A stretch of 64,000 bases of DNA from Candidatus Aminicenantota bacterium (GCA_017886205.1 JAFNEO010000057.1:33419-97418), one strand, 5' to 3'. Shown: positions 44,216 to 54,389, numbered from the stretch's first letter. Program-made: numbers and translations. Notes: generated by a model not told the origin, from the letters alone.

Positions 44216-46012
44216 ATGCATCTCCACACCATTGATTGGGTCATCGTCTTCGCCAGCCTGCTTATCTGCTTCGTCCCCGCGCTGTTCTTCCGCAAGCGGG
44301 CGGGCCAGAGCACCTCGGAGTTTTTCGTCTCCGGACGGGCCGTACCCTGGTGGCTGGCCGGCCTGTCGATGGTGGCCACGACCTTCAGCAGCGACACCCC
44401 CAACTTGGTCACCGATATCGTCCGCCGCAACGGCGTCGCCGGTAACTGGGTCTGGTGGGCGTTCACGCTGACTGGTGTGGCCACGGTGTTCTTCTACGCC
44501 CGGATGTGGCGGCGCTCCGAGGTCATGACCGACCTCGAATTTTACGAACTCCGCTACTCGGGAAAAGCGGCCGGTGTCGTGCGCGGTTTCCGGTCGGTCT
44601 ATCTGGGATTCCTGTTCAACTGCATCATCATGGCCACGGTCAACTTGGCCGCCTGCAAGATCGCCGCCATCCTGTTCGATCTGGAGCGCTGGCAGACGCT
44701 CGCCCTGGTCGGCGTCCTCAATGTCATCTTTGCCACTGTCACCGGTTTGTGGGGTGTTCTGATCATCGACATGATCCAATTCTTCATCAAGATGACGGCC
44801 GTTATCGCCGCTGCCTATTTCGCAGTGAAATACGTCGGCGGGATGGACGTGTTGGTGTCCACCCTGTCCGCCAAAACCGGACCGAACGGCGTCCATTTCC
44901 TCAACATGCTGCCCGATTTTAAGAGCAACTGGGACCTGGCTATCGCCATCTTCATCATGCCGCTGGCCGTCCAATGGTGGGCCGTCTGGTACCCTGGCGC
45001 CGAGCCCGGCGGCGGCAGCTACATCGCCCAGCGGATGCTAGCCTCGAAGTCCGAGAAGGACTCGCTCGGGGCGGTCCTTTTCTTCAACATAGCCCACTAC
45101 GTCCTGCGTCCCTGGCCGTGGATCCTGGTCGGGCTCTGCTCCCTGATCGTCTATCCGCAGCTCGCTGATATCCAGAAGGCTTTCCCGAACCTGGACCCGA
45201 GCCTCCTGGGACACGATATTGCCTTTCCGGCCATGCTCAAGTTCCTTCCCGTGGGTTTCATCGGACTCATGGTCGGTGGCCTGATCGCGGCCAATTCCTC
45301 GACCAACCTGACCCACCTCAATTGGGGGGCGTCCTATCTAGTCCACGATTTTTACCGACGCTTCCTGAAGAGGGACGCCACCGAAAAACACTACGTCATG
45401 GTGGGCCGCCTGGCTACGATCGTCCTCTTCCTCTCGGCCGGGGCGTTGGTCTTTGTGCTGGAAACCGCCAAGGACAGCTTCGACATCATCCTCCAGGTCG
45501 GCGCAGGGACCGGCCTCCTCTATCTTGTCCGCTGGTTCTGGTGGCGGGTCAACGCCTGGTGCGAGGTCAACGCCATGATCAGCAGCTTCGGCTTCTCCAT
45601 TCTGCTGCTTATTCTCAGGAAAGTCGGCCTGGTCATCCCGACCCACTATGCCCTCACCCTGACCGTCCTGGCGACCACGGCCGTCTGGGTGCTGACGGCC
45701 TTCTTGGGGCCCAAGACCGATCCGCAGACGCTCGTCAAATTTTATAAAAAGGTCCGTCCCTTCGGGCCCGGGTGGGAACCCGTTCGCAAGCAAGCCGGCC
45801 TTTCCAAAGCCGAGGCCAGGACGACCGGCGACAACTTCCCGGTAGCCCTCGTCGGCTGGGTATCCGGGTCGCTTACAATCTGGTCGGCGCTTTTCACTGT
45901 GGGAAACTTCCTCTACGGCCGGACGACCTACGCGCTCGTGCTTTTGGCGGTCTTTATCGTCAGCGGGACGGTCCTGCTCCGGGTGATTAACAGGCTTTGG
46001 GCGAAGGGCTAA
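44216..46012 (+). CDS. Sodium:solute symporter family transporter
   Basis: FFVSGRAVPWWLAGLSMVATTFSSDTPNLVTDIVRRNG; multiple TM segments; NSSTNLTHLNWGASYLVHDFYRRF. Confidence 0.92.
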   Translation: MHLHTIDWVIVFASLLICFVPALFFRKRAGQSTSEFFVSGRAVPWWLAGLSMVATTFSSDTPNLVTDIVRRNGVAGNWVWWAFTLTGVATVFFYARMWRRSEVMTDLEFYELRYSGKAAGVVRGFRSVYLGFLFNCIIMATVNLAACKIAAILFDLERWQTLALVGVLNVIFATVTGLWGVLIIDMIQFFIKMTAVIAAAYFAVKYVGGMDVLVSTLSAKTGPNGVHFLNMLPDFKSNWDLAIAIFIMPLAVQWWAVWYPGAEPGGGSYIAQRMLASKSEKDSLGAVLFFNIAHYVLRPWPWILVGLCSLIVYPQLADIQKAFPNLDPSLLGHDIAFPAMLKFLPVGFIGLMVGGLIAANSSTNLTHLNWGASYLVHDFYRRFLKRDATEKHYVMVGRLATIVLFLSAGALVFVLETAKDSFDIILQVGAGTGLLYLVRWFWWRVNAWCEVNAMISSFGFSILLLILRKVGLVIPTHYALTLTVLATTAVWVLTAFLGPKTDPQTLVKFYKKVRPFGPGWEPVRKQAGLSKAEARTTGDNFPVALVGWVSGSLTIWSALFTVGNFLYGRTTYALVLLAVFIVSGTVLLRVINRLWAKG

Positions 46013-46019
46013 AAGGGAG

Positions 46020-46092
46020 CGCGCCTGACAGGGGTCGAACCTGCGACCTACGGATCCGGAGTCCGTCGCTCTATCCACTGAGCTACAGGCGC
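46020..46092 (-). tRNA. tRNA-Arg (CCG)
   Basis: Reverse complement GCGCCTGTAGCTCAGTGGATAGAGCGACGGACTCCGGATCCGTAGGTCGCAGGTTCGACCCCTGTCAGGCGC; anticodon CCG. Confidence 0.96.
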
Positions 46093-46448
46093 GCCGTGAG
46101 AACAATATTACCCCATTAGAGAGCCGATGTAAATCGGCGAGGACAAGTCACAATCAGGTCACAATTGCCAAGAACGGCTTAAGATTGGATTCTATCGAGC
46201 CTCTTCCTGCCATCCTTGACTTCAGGCACTCCAAGGTCGGCGTTCTTCCGAGATCAAGGATGCGCATATCAGGAATCCTCACTCAGCCATCGCAGCGGAA
46301 AAGGAAATTCGCTAAATCCTCTTGAATTCTGCAATCCCATCCCTCCACCGGTCAGCTTCTTAGCGGACCCCTCTTGGGAGGGATGTCAGGTTGCGATATT
46401 GAACTTTCAACGAATCTTCATTAATATCCTTTTAAAGGAGAAGCCAAT

Positions 46449-48272
46449 ATGAACATCACTTCAAGACCCAGGCGGCGCAGCGTATGTCTGTGGATATTCG
46501 CAATCGGGCTATTGGCGCTGGCTGCTAAGCCAGGCCTAATTGCCCAGGACAAGGAGATCGCCAAGAAGCTGCAGGGTTTCGACGCTTACATAACAAAGAT
46601 TCTCAAAGACTGGAACGCACCCGGCGTCGGCGTAGGTATCGTGGCCGGGGACAAGCTCGTCTTCGCCAAAGGATACGGCTATCGGGATTACGAGAAAAAG
46701 CTGCCCTTCACACCCACGACATTGTGCCAGATCGCTTCCAACACGAAACTCTTTACGGCGGTGGCCGCAGGACTCCTGGTGGATGAGGGGAAACTGACCT
46801 GGGACAAGCCCGTCCGCGATTCGGTTCCGTCTATCCAATTTTATAACGATCAGCTTAACAACACGGTCACTCTTCGGGATATGCTCGCCCATCGCACAGG
46901 TATCACTCGACACGACACGATCTGGTTCAAGTCGGACTTCACCCGCTTGGAGCTCTATGAGCGGATCAAATATCTGGAGCCCCGGGAGCCGATCCGGCAG
47001 ACTTTTCTCTACAACAATTTGATGTACGCCGCCGCGGGATATCTCATTGAGCTGCAATCCGGCAAGACTTGGGAAGAGTTTGTCCGAGAGAAGATTTTCG
47101 CCCCCCTCAACATGACCGGCACCGTTTACTCCATCGCGGACATGCTCAAGCAGCCTGACTTTGGAGTGCCTTACACTGAGAAAAGGGACAACTTCGAACT
47201 CTACAAGATTCCTTACTACGAGGATATAGCGGGCGTCGCCCCCTGCGGTGCTATCATTTCCAACATCCAAGACATGTCCCACTGGCTCGTCGCCCTGATG
47301 GACGACGGGAAATATGCGGGCCAACGAATCCTCCCAGCAGATGTGCTCAAAGCGACGCTGGAGCCGGCCATAGCGCTGCCCAATACGATGGCGGAGACGC
47401 GTGGCTACTGGGAACTCTTGAATTCCGCCTACGGGATGGGCCGCGAGACGACCTCCTATCGGGGCCACCTCCTCACCTTCCACGGCGGAGACCTGCCCGG
47501 ATTCCACAGCCAGATTTCCTTCATGCCCCGCGAGCGAATCGGAGCGATCGTCTTCGTGATTGGAAACCACTGTGCTAGTCTTTATAACACTATTAGCTAT
47601 AACATCTACGAGCGCCTGCTTGGCTTAGACCAGACTCCCTGGAGCGAACGCTTGCTGGAGCTGAGGCTGAAAGGAAAGAAGGCAGGAACGGAGGCCCGGG
47701 CCAAGGCCGGAGCGGAACGCATCCCGGATACCAAGCCTTCCCATTCTCTCTCCGATTATGTGGGAGAGTATGAGCATCCCGCTTACGGCGTCTTGAAGAT
47801 CGGATTAGGGGACAGACAGCTTCAGTTCGACTTCCATAAAATTCAGTTCCCGCTGACCCATTTCCACTTCGACCGTTTCGACACGCCCGATGATGAGCTC
47901 TACGGAAAATGGTCGGTGAATTTCCAAACAAATCCCCAGGGCGACATCGACAAAGCCGTCATGTCCCTGGACGAAGCAGAGGCTCTCTTCACGCGCAAGC
48001 CCGAAGCTCTTGAACCCGGGTTGCTCAAGCAACTGGCTGGGACCTACGAGACCCCGACCGGTTTCAAGTTCCAGGTTACCTTGAAGGAGGACAACGTCCT
48101 TTATCTGGTGTATCCGGGTGAGCCTACGGAAACGCTGATTCACTACAAGGGGCTCAAGTTCCGGCTCAAGGAGTTTTCCGACTTGGTCTTCGAGTTCGTC
48201 ATCGAAAACGGTGAGGTCAAAGCCCTTAAGCAGAGGGATCCCTCCGGAGAATTCGTCTTCACGCGAAAATAA
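46449..48272 (+). CDS. Beta-lactamase-family serine hydrolase with DUF3471-like C-terminus
   Basis: QIASNTKLFTAVAAGLLVDEGKL (SxxK), YNNLMYAAAGYLIE (YxN), HGGDLPGFHSQISFMP. Confidence 0.9.
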   Translation: MNITSRPRRRSVCLWIFAIGLLALAAKPGLIAQDKEIAKKLQGFDAYITKILKDWNAPGVGVGIVAGDKLVFAKGYGYRDYEKKLPFTPTTLCQIASNTKLFTAVAAGLLVDEGKLTWDKPVRDSVPSIQFYNDQLNNTVTLRDMLAHRTGITRHDTIWFKSDFTRLELYERIKYLEPREPIRQTFLYNNLMYAAAGYLIELQSGKTWEEFVREKIFAPLNMTGTVYSIADMLKQPDFGVPYTEKRDNFELYKIPYYEDIAGVAPCGAIISNIQDMSHWLVALMDDGKYAGQRILPADVLKATLEPAIALPNTMAETRGYWELLNSAYGMGRETTSYRGHLLTFHGGDLPGFHSQISFMPRERIGAIVFVIGNHCASLYNTISYNIYERLLGLDQTPWSERLLELRLKGKKAGTEARAKAGAERIPDTKPSHSLSDYVGEYEHPAYGVLKIGLGDRQLQFDFHKIQFPLTHFHFDRFDTPDDELYGKWSVNFQTNPQGDIDKAVMSLDEAEALFTRKPEALEPGLLKQLAGTYETPTGFKFQVTLKEDNVLYLVYPGEPTETLIHYKGLKFRLKEFSDLVFEFVIENGEVKALKQRDPSGEFVFTRK

Positions 48273-48500
48273 CTGACGCCCCGCAAAGAGTTTCATGCTT
48301 ATTTGCGTCGGCTCGTTGAGGCCGGCTATGGGAAACAGATCATGTTCGGTTCTGACAATATGTATTGGCCGGAATCCATCCGCCTGGCTGTTGAAAGCAT
48401 TGAATCCGCCGATTTCCTAACCCCGGAGCAGAACCGGGATATCTTTTACAACAACGCGGCGAAATTTCTCCGTTTAGCTGAAGAAAGCAGGGCAAGATAA
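48273..48500 (+). pseudogene. C-terminal remnant of an amidohydrolase family protein
   Basis: LTPRKEFHAYLRRLVEAGYGKQIMFGSDNMYWPESIRLAVESIESADFLTPEQNRDIFYNNAAKFLRL, an amidohydrolase C-terminus lacking the N-terminal barrel; in frame with the upstream CDS stop. Confidence 0.75.
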
Positions 48501-48516
48501 TGAGAAGTGGGAATTT

Positions 48517-49074
48517 TTAGTTTCTGCGGAGACGAGGCAGGAAACGTGGAACCTGGTTCATGTACTCACGATAATTCGGTAGCCGCTGAAGTAGATCGTA
48601 TTCTTCGAGCCTCGTCTGGATCAGAACCCAGATAACCCCTAGGACGCAGGCGATGGCTATCGACTGAGTTGGCTTGAGGAGAAAAAGCCCTGCGAACTCT
48701 AGGAAGGCTCCTGTATGGATCGGATGACGCACCTGGGCATATAGGCTATTTCGGACGAGATGATCTCGAGTGGAGGGCGCGACCGCTCGCAATCTGATAG
48801 CGACAAGGGCGATTAGGATGATCAAGCCTCCGGCCATGATAATGAGCAGTCCGATCACATCCGTCACGATCATTTTCGAAAAAAGCAGTTGTGACTGAGT
48901 GCGGGCGGCCAGACCAAAACCGATTGCCCAAACGGGGATGCCGAGGATATTCCTCAGGATCATGGTGATGAGAGAGCCTCGCCGATCGCCCCAGCGGCGA
49001 GAAGAAGCCGTGGTCAAGGCGCTTGCCAAATTGAAGATAAACCCGATCACTAAAGGTATTAAAAAGAGAAACAT
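48517..49074 (-). CDS. Isoprenylcysteine carboxyl methyltransferase/NnrU-like membrane methyltransferase
   Basis: NSLYAQVRHPIHTGAFLEFAGLFLLKPTQS...TRLEEYDLLQRLPNYREYMNQVPRFLP. Confidence 0.8.
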   Translation of the reverse strand: MFLFLIPLVIGFIFNLASALTTASSRRWGDRRGSLITMILRNILGIPVWAIGFGLAARTQSQLLFSKMIVTDVIGLLIIMAGGLIILIALVAIRLRAVAPSTRDHLVRNSLYAQVRHPIHTGAFLEFAGLFLLKPTQSIAIACVLGVIWVLIQTRLEEYDLLQRLPNYREYMNQVPRFLPRLRRN

Positions 49075-49358
49075 GTAATATCCATCACCTTTTGTTCGAG
49101 ATCCATCGTGGGGGCTATACCAAAAGTATATTGCCGACCGACGAGTGATGTCAAAGAGAGAATACGATCAACACCAAGGGCAAGCCGGAGCGGCTAGCGG
49201 GAAAAGGTGACAGGAGGGTCAGTTCAACTTGACATCCCTTCACGCTGCGATTTATCATCCCTAACGATGGGATGAGGCAAAATTGGTGCATGAACGCTCA
49301 CTCAGCCGGCACACCAGAAAACGAAATTATTATCAATTGGTCGGCTGAAGGACTGAAG

Positions 49359-50774
49359 ATGCCCAAGACAAAGATCGTCTGCACCATCGGGCCGGCCTCC
49401 CGGTCCCCTGAAACCTTGGCCGACCTCATCACCGCGGGCATGAGCGTCGCCCGCTTGAATTTCTCTCACGGTTCGCACGCCGAGCACGCCGCGGTCATCT
49501 CGCATCTCCGCCGTCTTGCCGACGAGCTCGGCCGGCCCGTGGCCATCCTCCAGGACCTGGGCGGACCCAAGATCCGGGTCGGCCCGGTCGCCGGGGGGAC
49601 GGTGATGCTCGAGCCCGGCTCGCTCTTCACCATGACCCGTCGCCGGGTCCCGGGAAGCGCCAGGGAGGTTTCCATCAGCTACCCGGCTCTCCCCCGGAAT
49701 GTCCGCCGGGGGGATACACTGTTGCTCGGAGACGGGGCGATCGAGCTCCGCGTCTCCCGGGCAACACCGCAGGACATCGAGTGCCGGGTGATCATCGGCG
49801 GGCCCCTGAGCTCCCACAAGGGGATCAACCTTCCCTCCCAGAGCCTGCGGCTTCCCGTCCTCACGGAAAAAGACGAGAAGGACCTGGCCTTCGGCATCCG
49901 TCAGAAGGTCGACTACATCGCTCTCTCTTTTGTCAGGAGGGCCAAGGATATCCTGCGGGCGAAAAAGCTCATGGCGGCGAGAAAATGCGACATCCCCCTG
50001 ATCGCCAAGATCGAGAAACACGAGGCCCTGGACAACATCGACGAGATAGTTCCGCTCGTCGAGGCCGTCATGGTCGCCCGCGGCGATCTCGGCGTGGAGA
50101 TTCCCCTGGAGAGCGTGCCCCGGGTCCAGAAATGGCTGATTCACAAATCCAACGTCAGCGGGAAACCCGTGATCACGGCCACCCAAATGCTGCGCAGTAT
50201 GGTGGAAAACCCCCGGCCGACCCGGGCGGAGGTGGCCGACGTGGCCAACGCGGTTTTGGATGGGACGGACGCGGTCATGCTGTCCGAAGAGACGGCCATT
50301 GGCCGGTTTCCCGTCGAATCCGTCCGGATGATGGCCAGGGTCGTTGCGGACGCGGAGATAGGGTTTCCATATGCCGACTGGATCCGCAAGTGGTGGGGGG
50401 AAAGCGGAAAGTCACTCTCAGAAGCCGTGGCCTTTTCAGCCTGCAACCTGGCCGAAGAGATCCGGGCGGCGGCCATCATCAGTTTCACCCAATCGGGGCT
50501 CACCGCCCGGCTCGTCTCCAAGTTTCGCCCCGCTTGTCCTATTTTGGCTCTGACGCCTCTCCGCGAAACCTACCGGCGCCTCAGCCTGGTCTGGGGGGTG
50601 ACTCCGGTCATGGCCACCGGCCTGAAGACGACCGACGATATGATCGACCGCGCTTTCCACGCCGCCCGGAAATCCGGACTAGTCAAAAGGGGACAGAAGG
50701 TAGTCATCACAGCGGGTGTTCCCCTGGGTGTTCCCGGAAAGACCAACCTGGTCAAGGCGGAGGTTCTGATATGA
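49359..50774 (+). CDS. pyk: Pyruvate kinase
   Basis: MPKTKIVCTIGPASRSPETLADLITAGMSVARLNFSHGSHAEH; VMVARGDLGVEIPLE; TRAEVADVANAVLDGTDAVMLSEETAIG. Confidence 0.97.
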   Translation: MPKTKIVCTIGPASRSPETLADLITAGMSVARLNFSHGSHAEHAAVISHLRRLADELGRPVAILQDLGGPKIRVGPVAGGTVMLEPGSLFTMTRRRVPGSAREVSISYPALPRNVRRGDTLLLGDGAIELRVSRATPQDIECRVIIGGPLSSHKGINLPSQSLRLPVLTEKDEKDLAFGIRQKVDYIALSFVRRAKDILRAKKLMAARKCDIPLIAKIEKHEALDNIDEIVPLVEAVMVARGDLGVEIPLESVPRVQKWLIHKSNVSGKPVITATQMLRSMVENPRPTRAEVADVANAVLDGTDAVMLSEETAIGRFPVESVRMMARVVADAEIGFPYADWIRKWWGESGKSLSEAVAFSACNLAEEIRAAAIISFTQSGLTARLVSKFRPACPILALTPLRETYRRLSLVWGVTPVMATGLKTTDDMIDRAFHAARKSGLVKRGQKVVITAGVPLGVPGKTNLVKAEVLI

Positions 50775-50780
50775 TCGCCG

Positions 50781-51706
50781 CTAGAGATGTTTGATCTCGT
50801 CTTTCGTCCTGTCCGTTTCGTCTTTCTTGAACTTCTCCTCCAAGAGCGACCTGGCGATGTCCTTTCCCCCGAGACCGAAAGCCAGGACCAGCGCCAGGAC
50901 CAGCCCGCCGAAGACGATGGTGAAGGCGGCCAGAACGGCTTGGCGTCCGATGCCGAGCTGCTCCATGGCCATGACAAAGGCAAAGAGCACGACCGTTGTC
51001 TTGACCGCCCGGCTCAGCAGGCCGGACTGCTTGATCCCGGCATTGACGGAAGCGATCAGGGCGGCCCGGCCCAGAAAATTCCCGATGAGCACACCGACGA
51101 TCAGCAGGAAAGCGGCGATGAAGACGTTGGGAAGATAGAGAAGAAATCTTTCCAGGAGCTGGTCGACGCGGGCAGCTTGAGCGCGTTCAGGGCGATAATG
51201 AAGAAGATGATCACGATCAGCCAGAAGAAGATCCGGCCGATGAATTTTGTCAGCGTGTCCTTGACGACGATCTTCTGCAGGGATTCGGTGATACCCAGGC
51301 GGGAGAAAAGCTTGTCCAGTTTCAGGAGCTTGAAGACCCGGACGTTGAGCCGCCGGGCGATCTCGAAGACGGTCCGAAAGGCGCTGCCTTTTCCCGGGAT
51401 GCCGTGGTAGGGCGTCACCAGCTTGAGGACGCCGCCGGCCGGCTGGTCGATAAGAATGGAATCGAGGTCGACCTGCGTCGCCTTAACGATGTCCCTCGTC
51501 CCATCCGTGGACCCTCCGTCGGAGTTAACGAGCAGGGACCTGAAAGTGGAGAAGTATTTGGACAGGCCGGCCTCCACCGCCTTGACAACGTGAACGACGG
51601 TCCTGGAATTATTGTAGCTGGGAACACCGATGAGAATGTCGACCTCTTTTAGGGCGGCGATCGTCTCCTGGACGTCTCCCCCGAGGACGATCTTGTTGTC
51701 CGGCAT
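50781..51706 (-). pseudogene. Fused and frameshifted gene: glycosyltransferase (GT2-like) N-terminus joined to mechanosensitive-channel-like TM protein
   Basis: MPDNKIVLGGDVQETIAALKEVDILIGVPSYNNSRTV...HGIPGKGSAFRTVFEIARRLNV| RVFKLLKLDKLFSRLGITE...FIIALNALKLP, then frame change to VDQLLERFLLYLPNVFIAAFLLIVGVLIGNFLGRAALIASVNAGIKQS. Confidence 0.75.
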
Positions 51707-52095
51707 TCTCCCTTTTATCGTTTCCGTATTTTTTTTCATTATAGATTTCGAGGGAAGCGATTGCAACCATTTTCCCGTTCTTGACAGCAATCTACGACGG
51801 CGATATAGTCGTTTTGCGATGGGCGGTCTCGAGATTCCGAGCTTATTGGGTGCTTAAGTCGCAGAATGCAAAAAAGCAAATCCTTATACACCGCCGCGCT
51901 CGGGCAGAGAACCTGGGTCATCGGCGAGCTCGTCGCCGGGCGGCACGAGGTCGCCCCGGTCTGAGGGAATTCCGGGAGGCGCGAGGACGATGATCTGGAT
52001 TGAGTTCCTCGCGGGCGCCGGGCTGATCGTCCTGCTCGACATCCTCTGCCGCTCCGGACCGCTTCTCCAGAAGGTCTATCCCGGCCACGTCCTCT

Positions 52096-52133
52096 CCGCG
52101 GGGCTCGGGGTGATCCGCGGGGCTCGGGGTGAT
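52096..52133. repeat. Perfect 19-bp tandem duplication (ccgcggggctcggggtgat x2)
   Basis: Read directly at 52096-52114 and 52115-52133. Confidence 0.9.
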
Positions 52134-52218
52134 GTTCATCTGTTTTTAATTCCAGAGCTAACCCCCCAGCGTAGGTAGTGTATGTGCTACGATATAACAA
52201 TAAGAAGGAGACAACCCC

Positions 52219-53361
52219 ATGAATGTATTGACAAGAAATAATCTAAAGTTACTGATGGAGATACACCGAGGGCCGTGTGTCTCAGTTTTTATGCCCATGC
52301 ACCGTTCAGGACCAGAAACCCAGCAGGATCTGATTCGGTTTAAGAATCTGATTCGAGAGGCTGAGGAAAGCTTGATTACACGAGGGATCCCCGCTCCCGA
52401 GGCAAGGGAGTTGCTGGAATCGGCCCAGAAACTTTTGCACGGCGATCTTCTCCATCAACACCAAAGCGACGGACTTGGGATGTTTCTTTCTCCGGAAGTG
52501 TTTCGCTACTACTTGCTCCCGTTCGCTTTTAGGGAACTGGTGTTTGTCGCCGACCGTTTTCACATCAGACCTCTTCTTCCCCTACTCAGTGGCGACGGAC
52601 GATATTATATTTTGGCTCTCAGTCAGAACAAGGTCAGACTGCTTCAAGGCACACATTACAGCGTAAACGAGGTTTCTCTGGCCGACGTTCCGAAGAATCT
52701 TGCTGAGACCCTCAGCGATGACGATTCCTGGAAAGAGCTCCAGATGCATTCGGGCATATCAGGAGGGCAGGGCAAACTTTCGTCTGTTACGCATGGGTCT
52801 GAGGTTGATAGCAAGGAGAACATCAAGCGATACTTTCGGAGGATTGATAAGGGTTTGCATGAGTTGGTTAGGGACGAACGAGTGCCTTTAGTGTTGGCCG
52901 GGGTTGATTATCTCCACCCCATTTACAAAGAGGTGAATACTTATCCCCATTTGATGGAAGCTGGAGTTGGGGGGAATCCCGAAAGGTTGAGTGCCAAAGA
53001 GTTGCACGCACAGGCTTGGACAGTCGTAAGACCTTACTTTCAGAAGGCGCAGCAAGAGGCGGCTGATCAGTATAAACAATTTATCAGTTCCGGGAGAGCT
53101 TCTAACCGTTTCAGAAAAATCATTTTAGCGGCTTATCATGGACAGATCGAGTTATTATTTGCCGTCCCTGATTTTCAGCAGTGGGGCACCTTTGATCCGA
53201 GCACTGATGAGATTCACCTACACAAGAAAGAAAAAACCGGCGACGAGGATTTATTAGAGTCCACGGCAATCCAGACCCTCCTGAACGGAGGTACTGTCTA
53301 TGTGGTCAAGCCAGGAACAATGCCTGATACCGGATCGTTAGCAGCCGTGTTCCGCTATTAA
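52219..53361 (+). CDS. baeRF-like (bacterial archaeo-eukaryotic release factor superfamily) protein
   Basis: MNVLTRNNLKLLMEIHRGPCVSVFMPMHRSGPETQQDLIRFKNLIREAE...YYILALSQNKVRLLQGTHYSVNEV; C-terminal LLESTAIQTLLNGGTVYVVKPGTMPDTGSLAAVFRY. Confidence 0.75.
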   Translation: MNVLTRNNLKLLMEIHRGPCVSVFMPMHRSGPETQQDLIRFKNLIREAEESLITRGIPAPEARELLESAQKLLHGDLLHQHQSDGLGMFLSPEVFRYYLLPFAFRELVFVADRFHIRPLLPLLSGDGRYYILALSQNKVRLLQGTHYSVNEVSLADVPKNLAETLSDDDSWKELQMHSGISGGQGKLSSVTHGSEVDSKENIKRYFRRIDKGLHELVRDERVPLVLAGVDYLHPIYKEVNTYPHLMEAGVGGNPERLSAKELHAQAWTVVRPYFQKAQQEAADQYKQFISSGRASNRFRKIILAAYHGQIELLFAVPDFQQWGTFDPSTDEIHLHKKEKTGDEDLLESTAIQTLLNGGTVYVVKPGTMPDTGSLAAVFRY

Positions 53362-53417
53362 ACACATCATTGACCCCGACTTCGACAGTCAGAGGCATAT
53401 TTTAGCATAATTTAGAG

Positions 53418-53668
53418 GATGCGGCTGAAGCTGAAGCGCGGTTGGAGAGCCCGGCTCTGCATTTTGTCAGGAGCGTTCCTCTGGGAGGAGCCTACCTGCT
53501 GCGGAAACTCTGGGAACGGCTGGGACTTGAGAAGATGCTGACTCAGGTTGGGCTGGAAGCTGGGACGATGCATTTGGGTCATGGACCGGGGGATGTCGAG
53601 CGATGAGAACCGGATTCTTCTGCAGAGAGCCGGCGGGCATTATATCCTGTTCCGTTTGAAGGCCTAAA
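53418..53668 (+). pseudogene. Degraded IS1634-like transposase remnant
   Basis: Frame 1: ALHFVRSVPLGGAYLLRKLWERLGLEKML...; other frame: VMDRGMSSDENRILLQRAGGHYILFRLKA*; matches separated parts of an IS1634-type transposase, truncated both ends. Confidence 0.65.
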
Positions 53669-53969
53669 CCTGTAGGCACACGCCAAAATTTTGACTCAAC
53701 CCTAAGTTATTGATATTATTAGAGTACGCAGCTGTCGCGTGTTTATGACTGTCGAACGTGAGGTAAATTGAGCAACCTCTAAAGGCCTAAGGGCGATGGA
53801 AGCATAGGCAGCGCTAAGGCTGTCCCAGGAGTTTGCCTCTCCCGGGGTGTTTGGCGCAATAGATTGCCTAGATTCTTGAAGTTTGGCAAATCGGCTACGA
53901 ACCCGGGAAAAGAAAGAATTGACACGTTTTGTAACCGTGATAAAATCTTGTCGTAGAGCGAGGGAGAGC

Positions 53970-54389
53970 GTGAACAAGCTCCGCGAAAAAATAAAAAGGC
54001 TGGCAGGCCGATACAATCTCCAGCTCATCTATGCTTTCGGAAGCCGAGCGAAAGAGGCCTATGACTTGACCCACGGGAAAAAAGCGGCTCTCCAAGCGTC
54101 TTCCTCTGATCTCGATATCGGCGTAAAGCCCGAAAGGTCTCTCAGCGTCGAGGAAAAGGTCAAAATAGCCGTCTTTTTTGAGGACCTCTTCGGGGTGCCG
54201 AGAGTGGATGTGGTGGTGCTGCCCGAAGCCCCTGTCATGCTGGCACTGGAAATTGTTCAAGGGGAGTTGCTTTTTGCCGAGGCTGATCGGTATGAGGCAG
54301 AGTATCAGCTCTACATTATGCGGCTGGCGGCCGAGCTCGCTCCCTACGAAAGGATGAAGAGGGACCTCATCTTGGAGATGCGGAAATGA
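53970..54389 (+). CDS. MNT-type nucleotidyltransferase (MntA-like antitoxin)
   Basis: LIYAFGSRAKEAYD...SSDLDIGV (GS...DxD) and VDVVVL; GTG start at 53970 favoured over track start 53883. Confidence 0.82.
   Translation: MNKLREKIKRLAGRYNLQLIYAFGSRAKEAYDLTHGKKAALQASSSDLDIGVKPERSLSVEEKVKIAVFFEDLFGVPRVDVVVLPEAPVMLALEIVQGELLFAEADRYEAEYQLYIMRLAAELAPYERMKRDLILEMRK

Noticed and set aside
46020-46092. tRNA-Arg as attachment site of an integrative element
   Set aside because: The accessory stretch lies on the tRNA 5' side, no duplicated tRNA 3' end was seen downstream, and no integrase is present.
51781-52200. Small ORFs between the fusion pseudogene and the baeRF-like gene
   Set aside because: Short, mutually overlapping frames without recognisable domains and containing a frame-breaking 19-bp duplication; not reported as genes.
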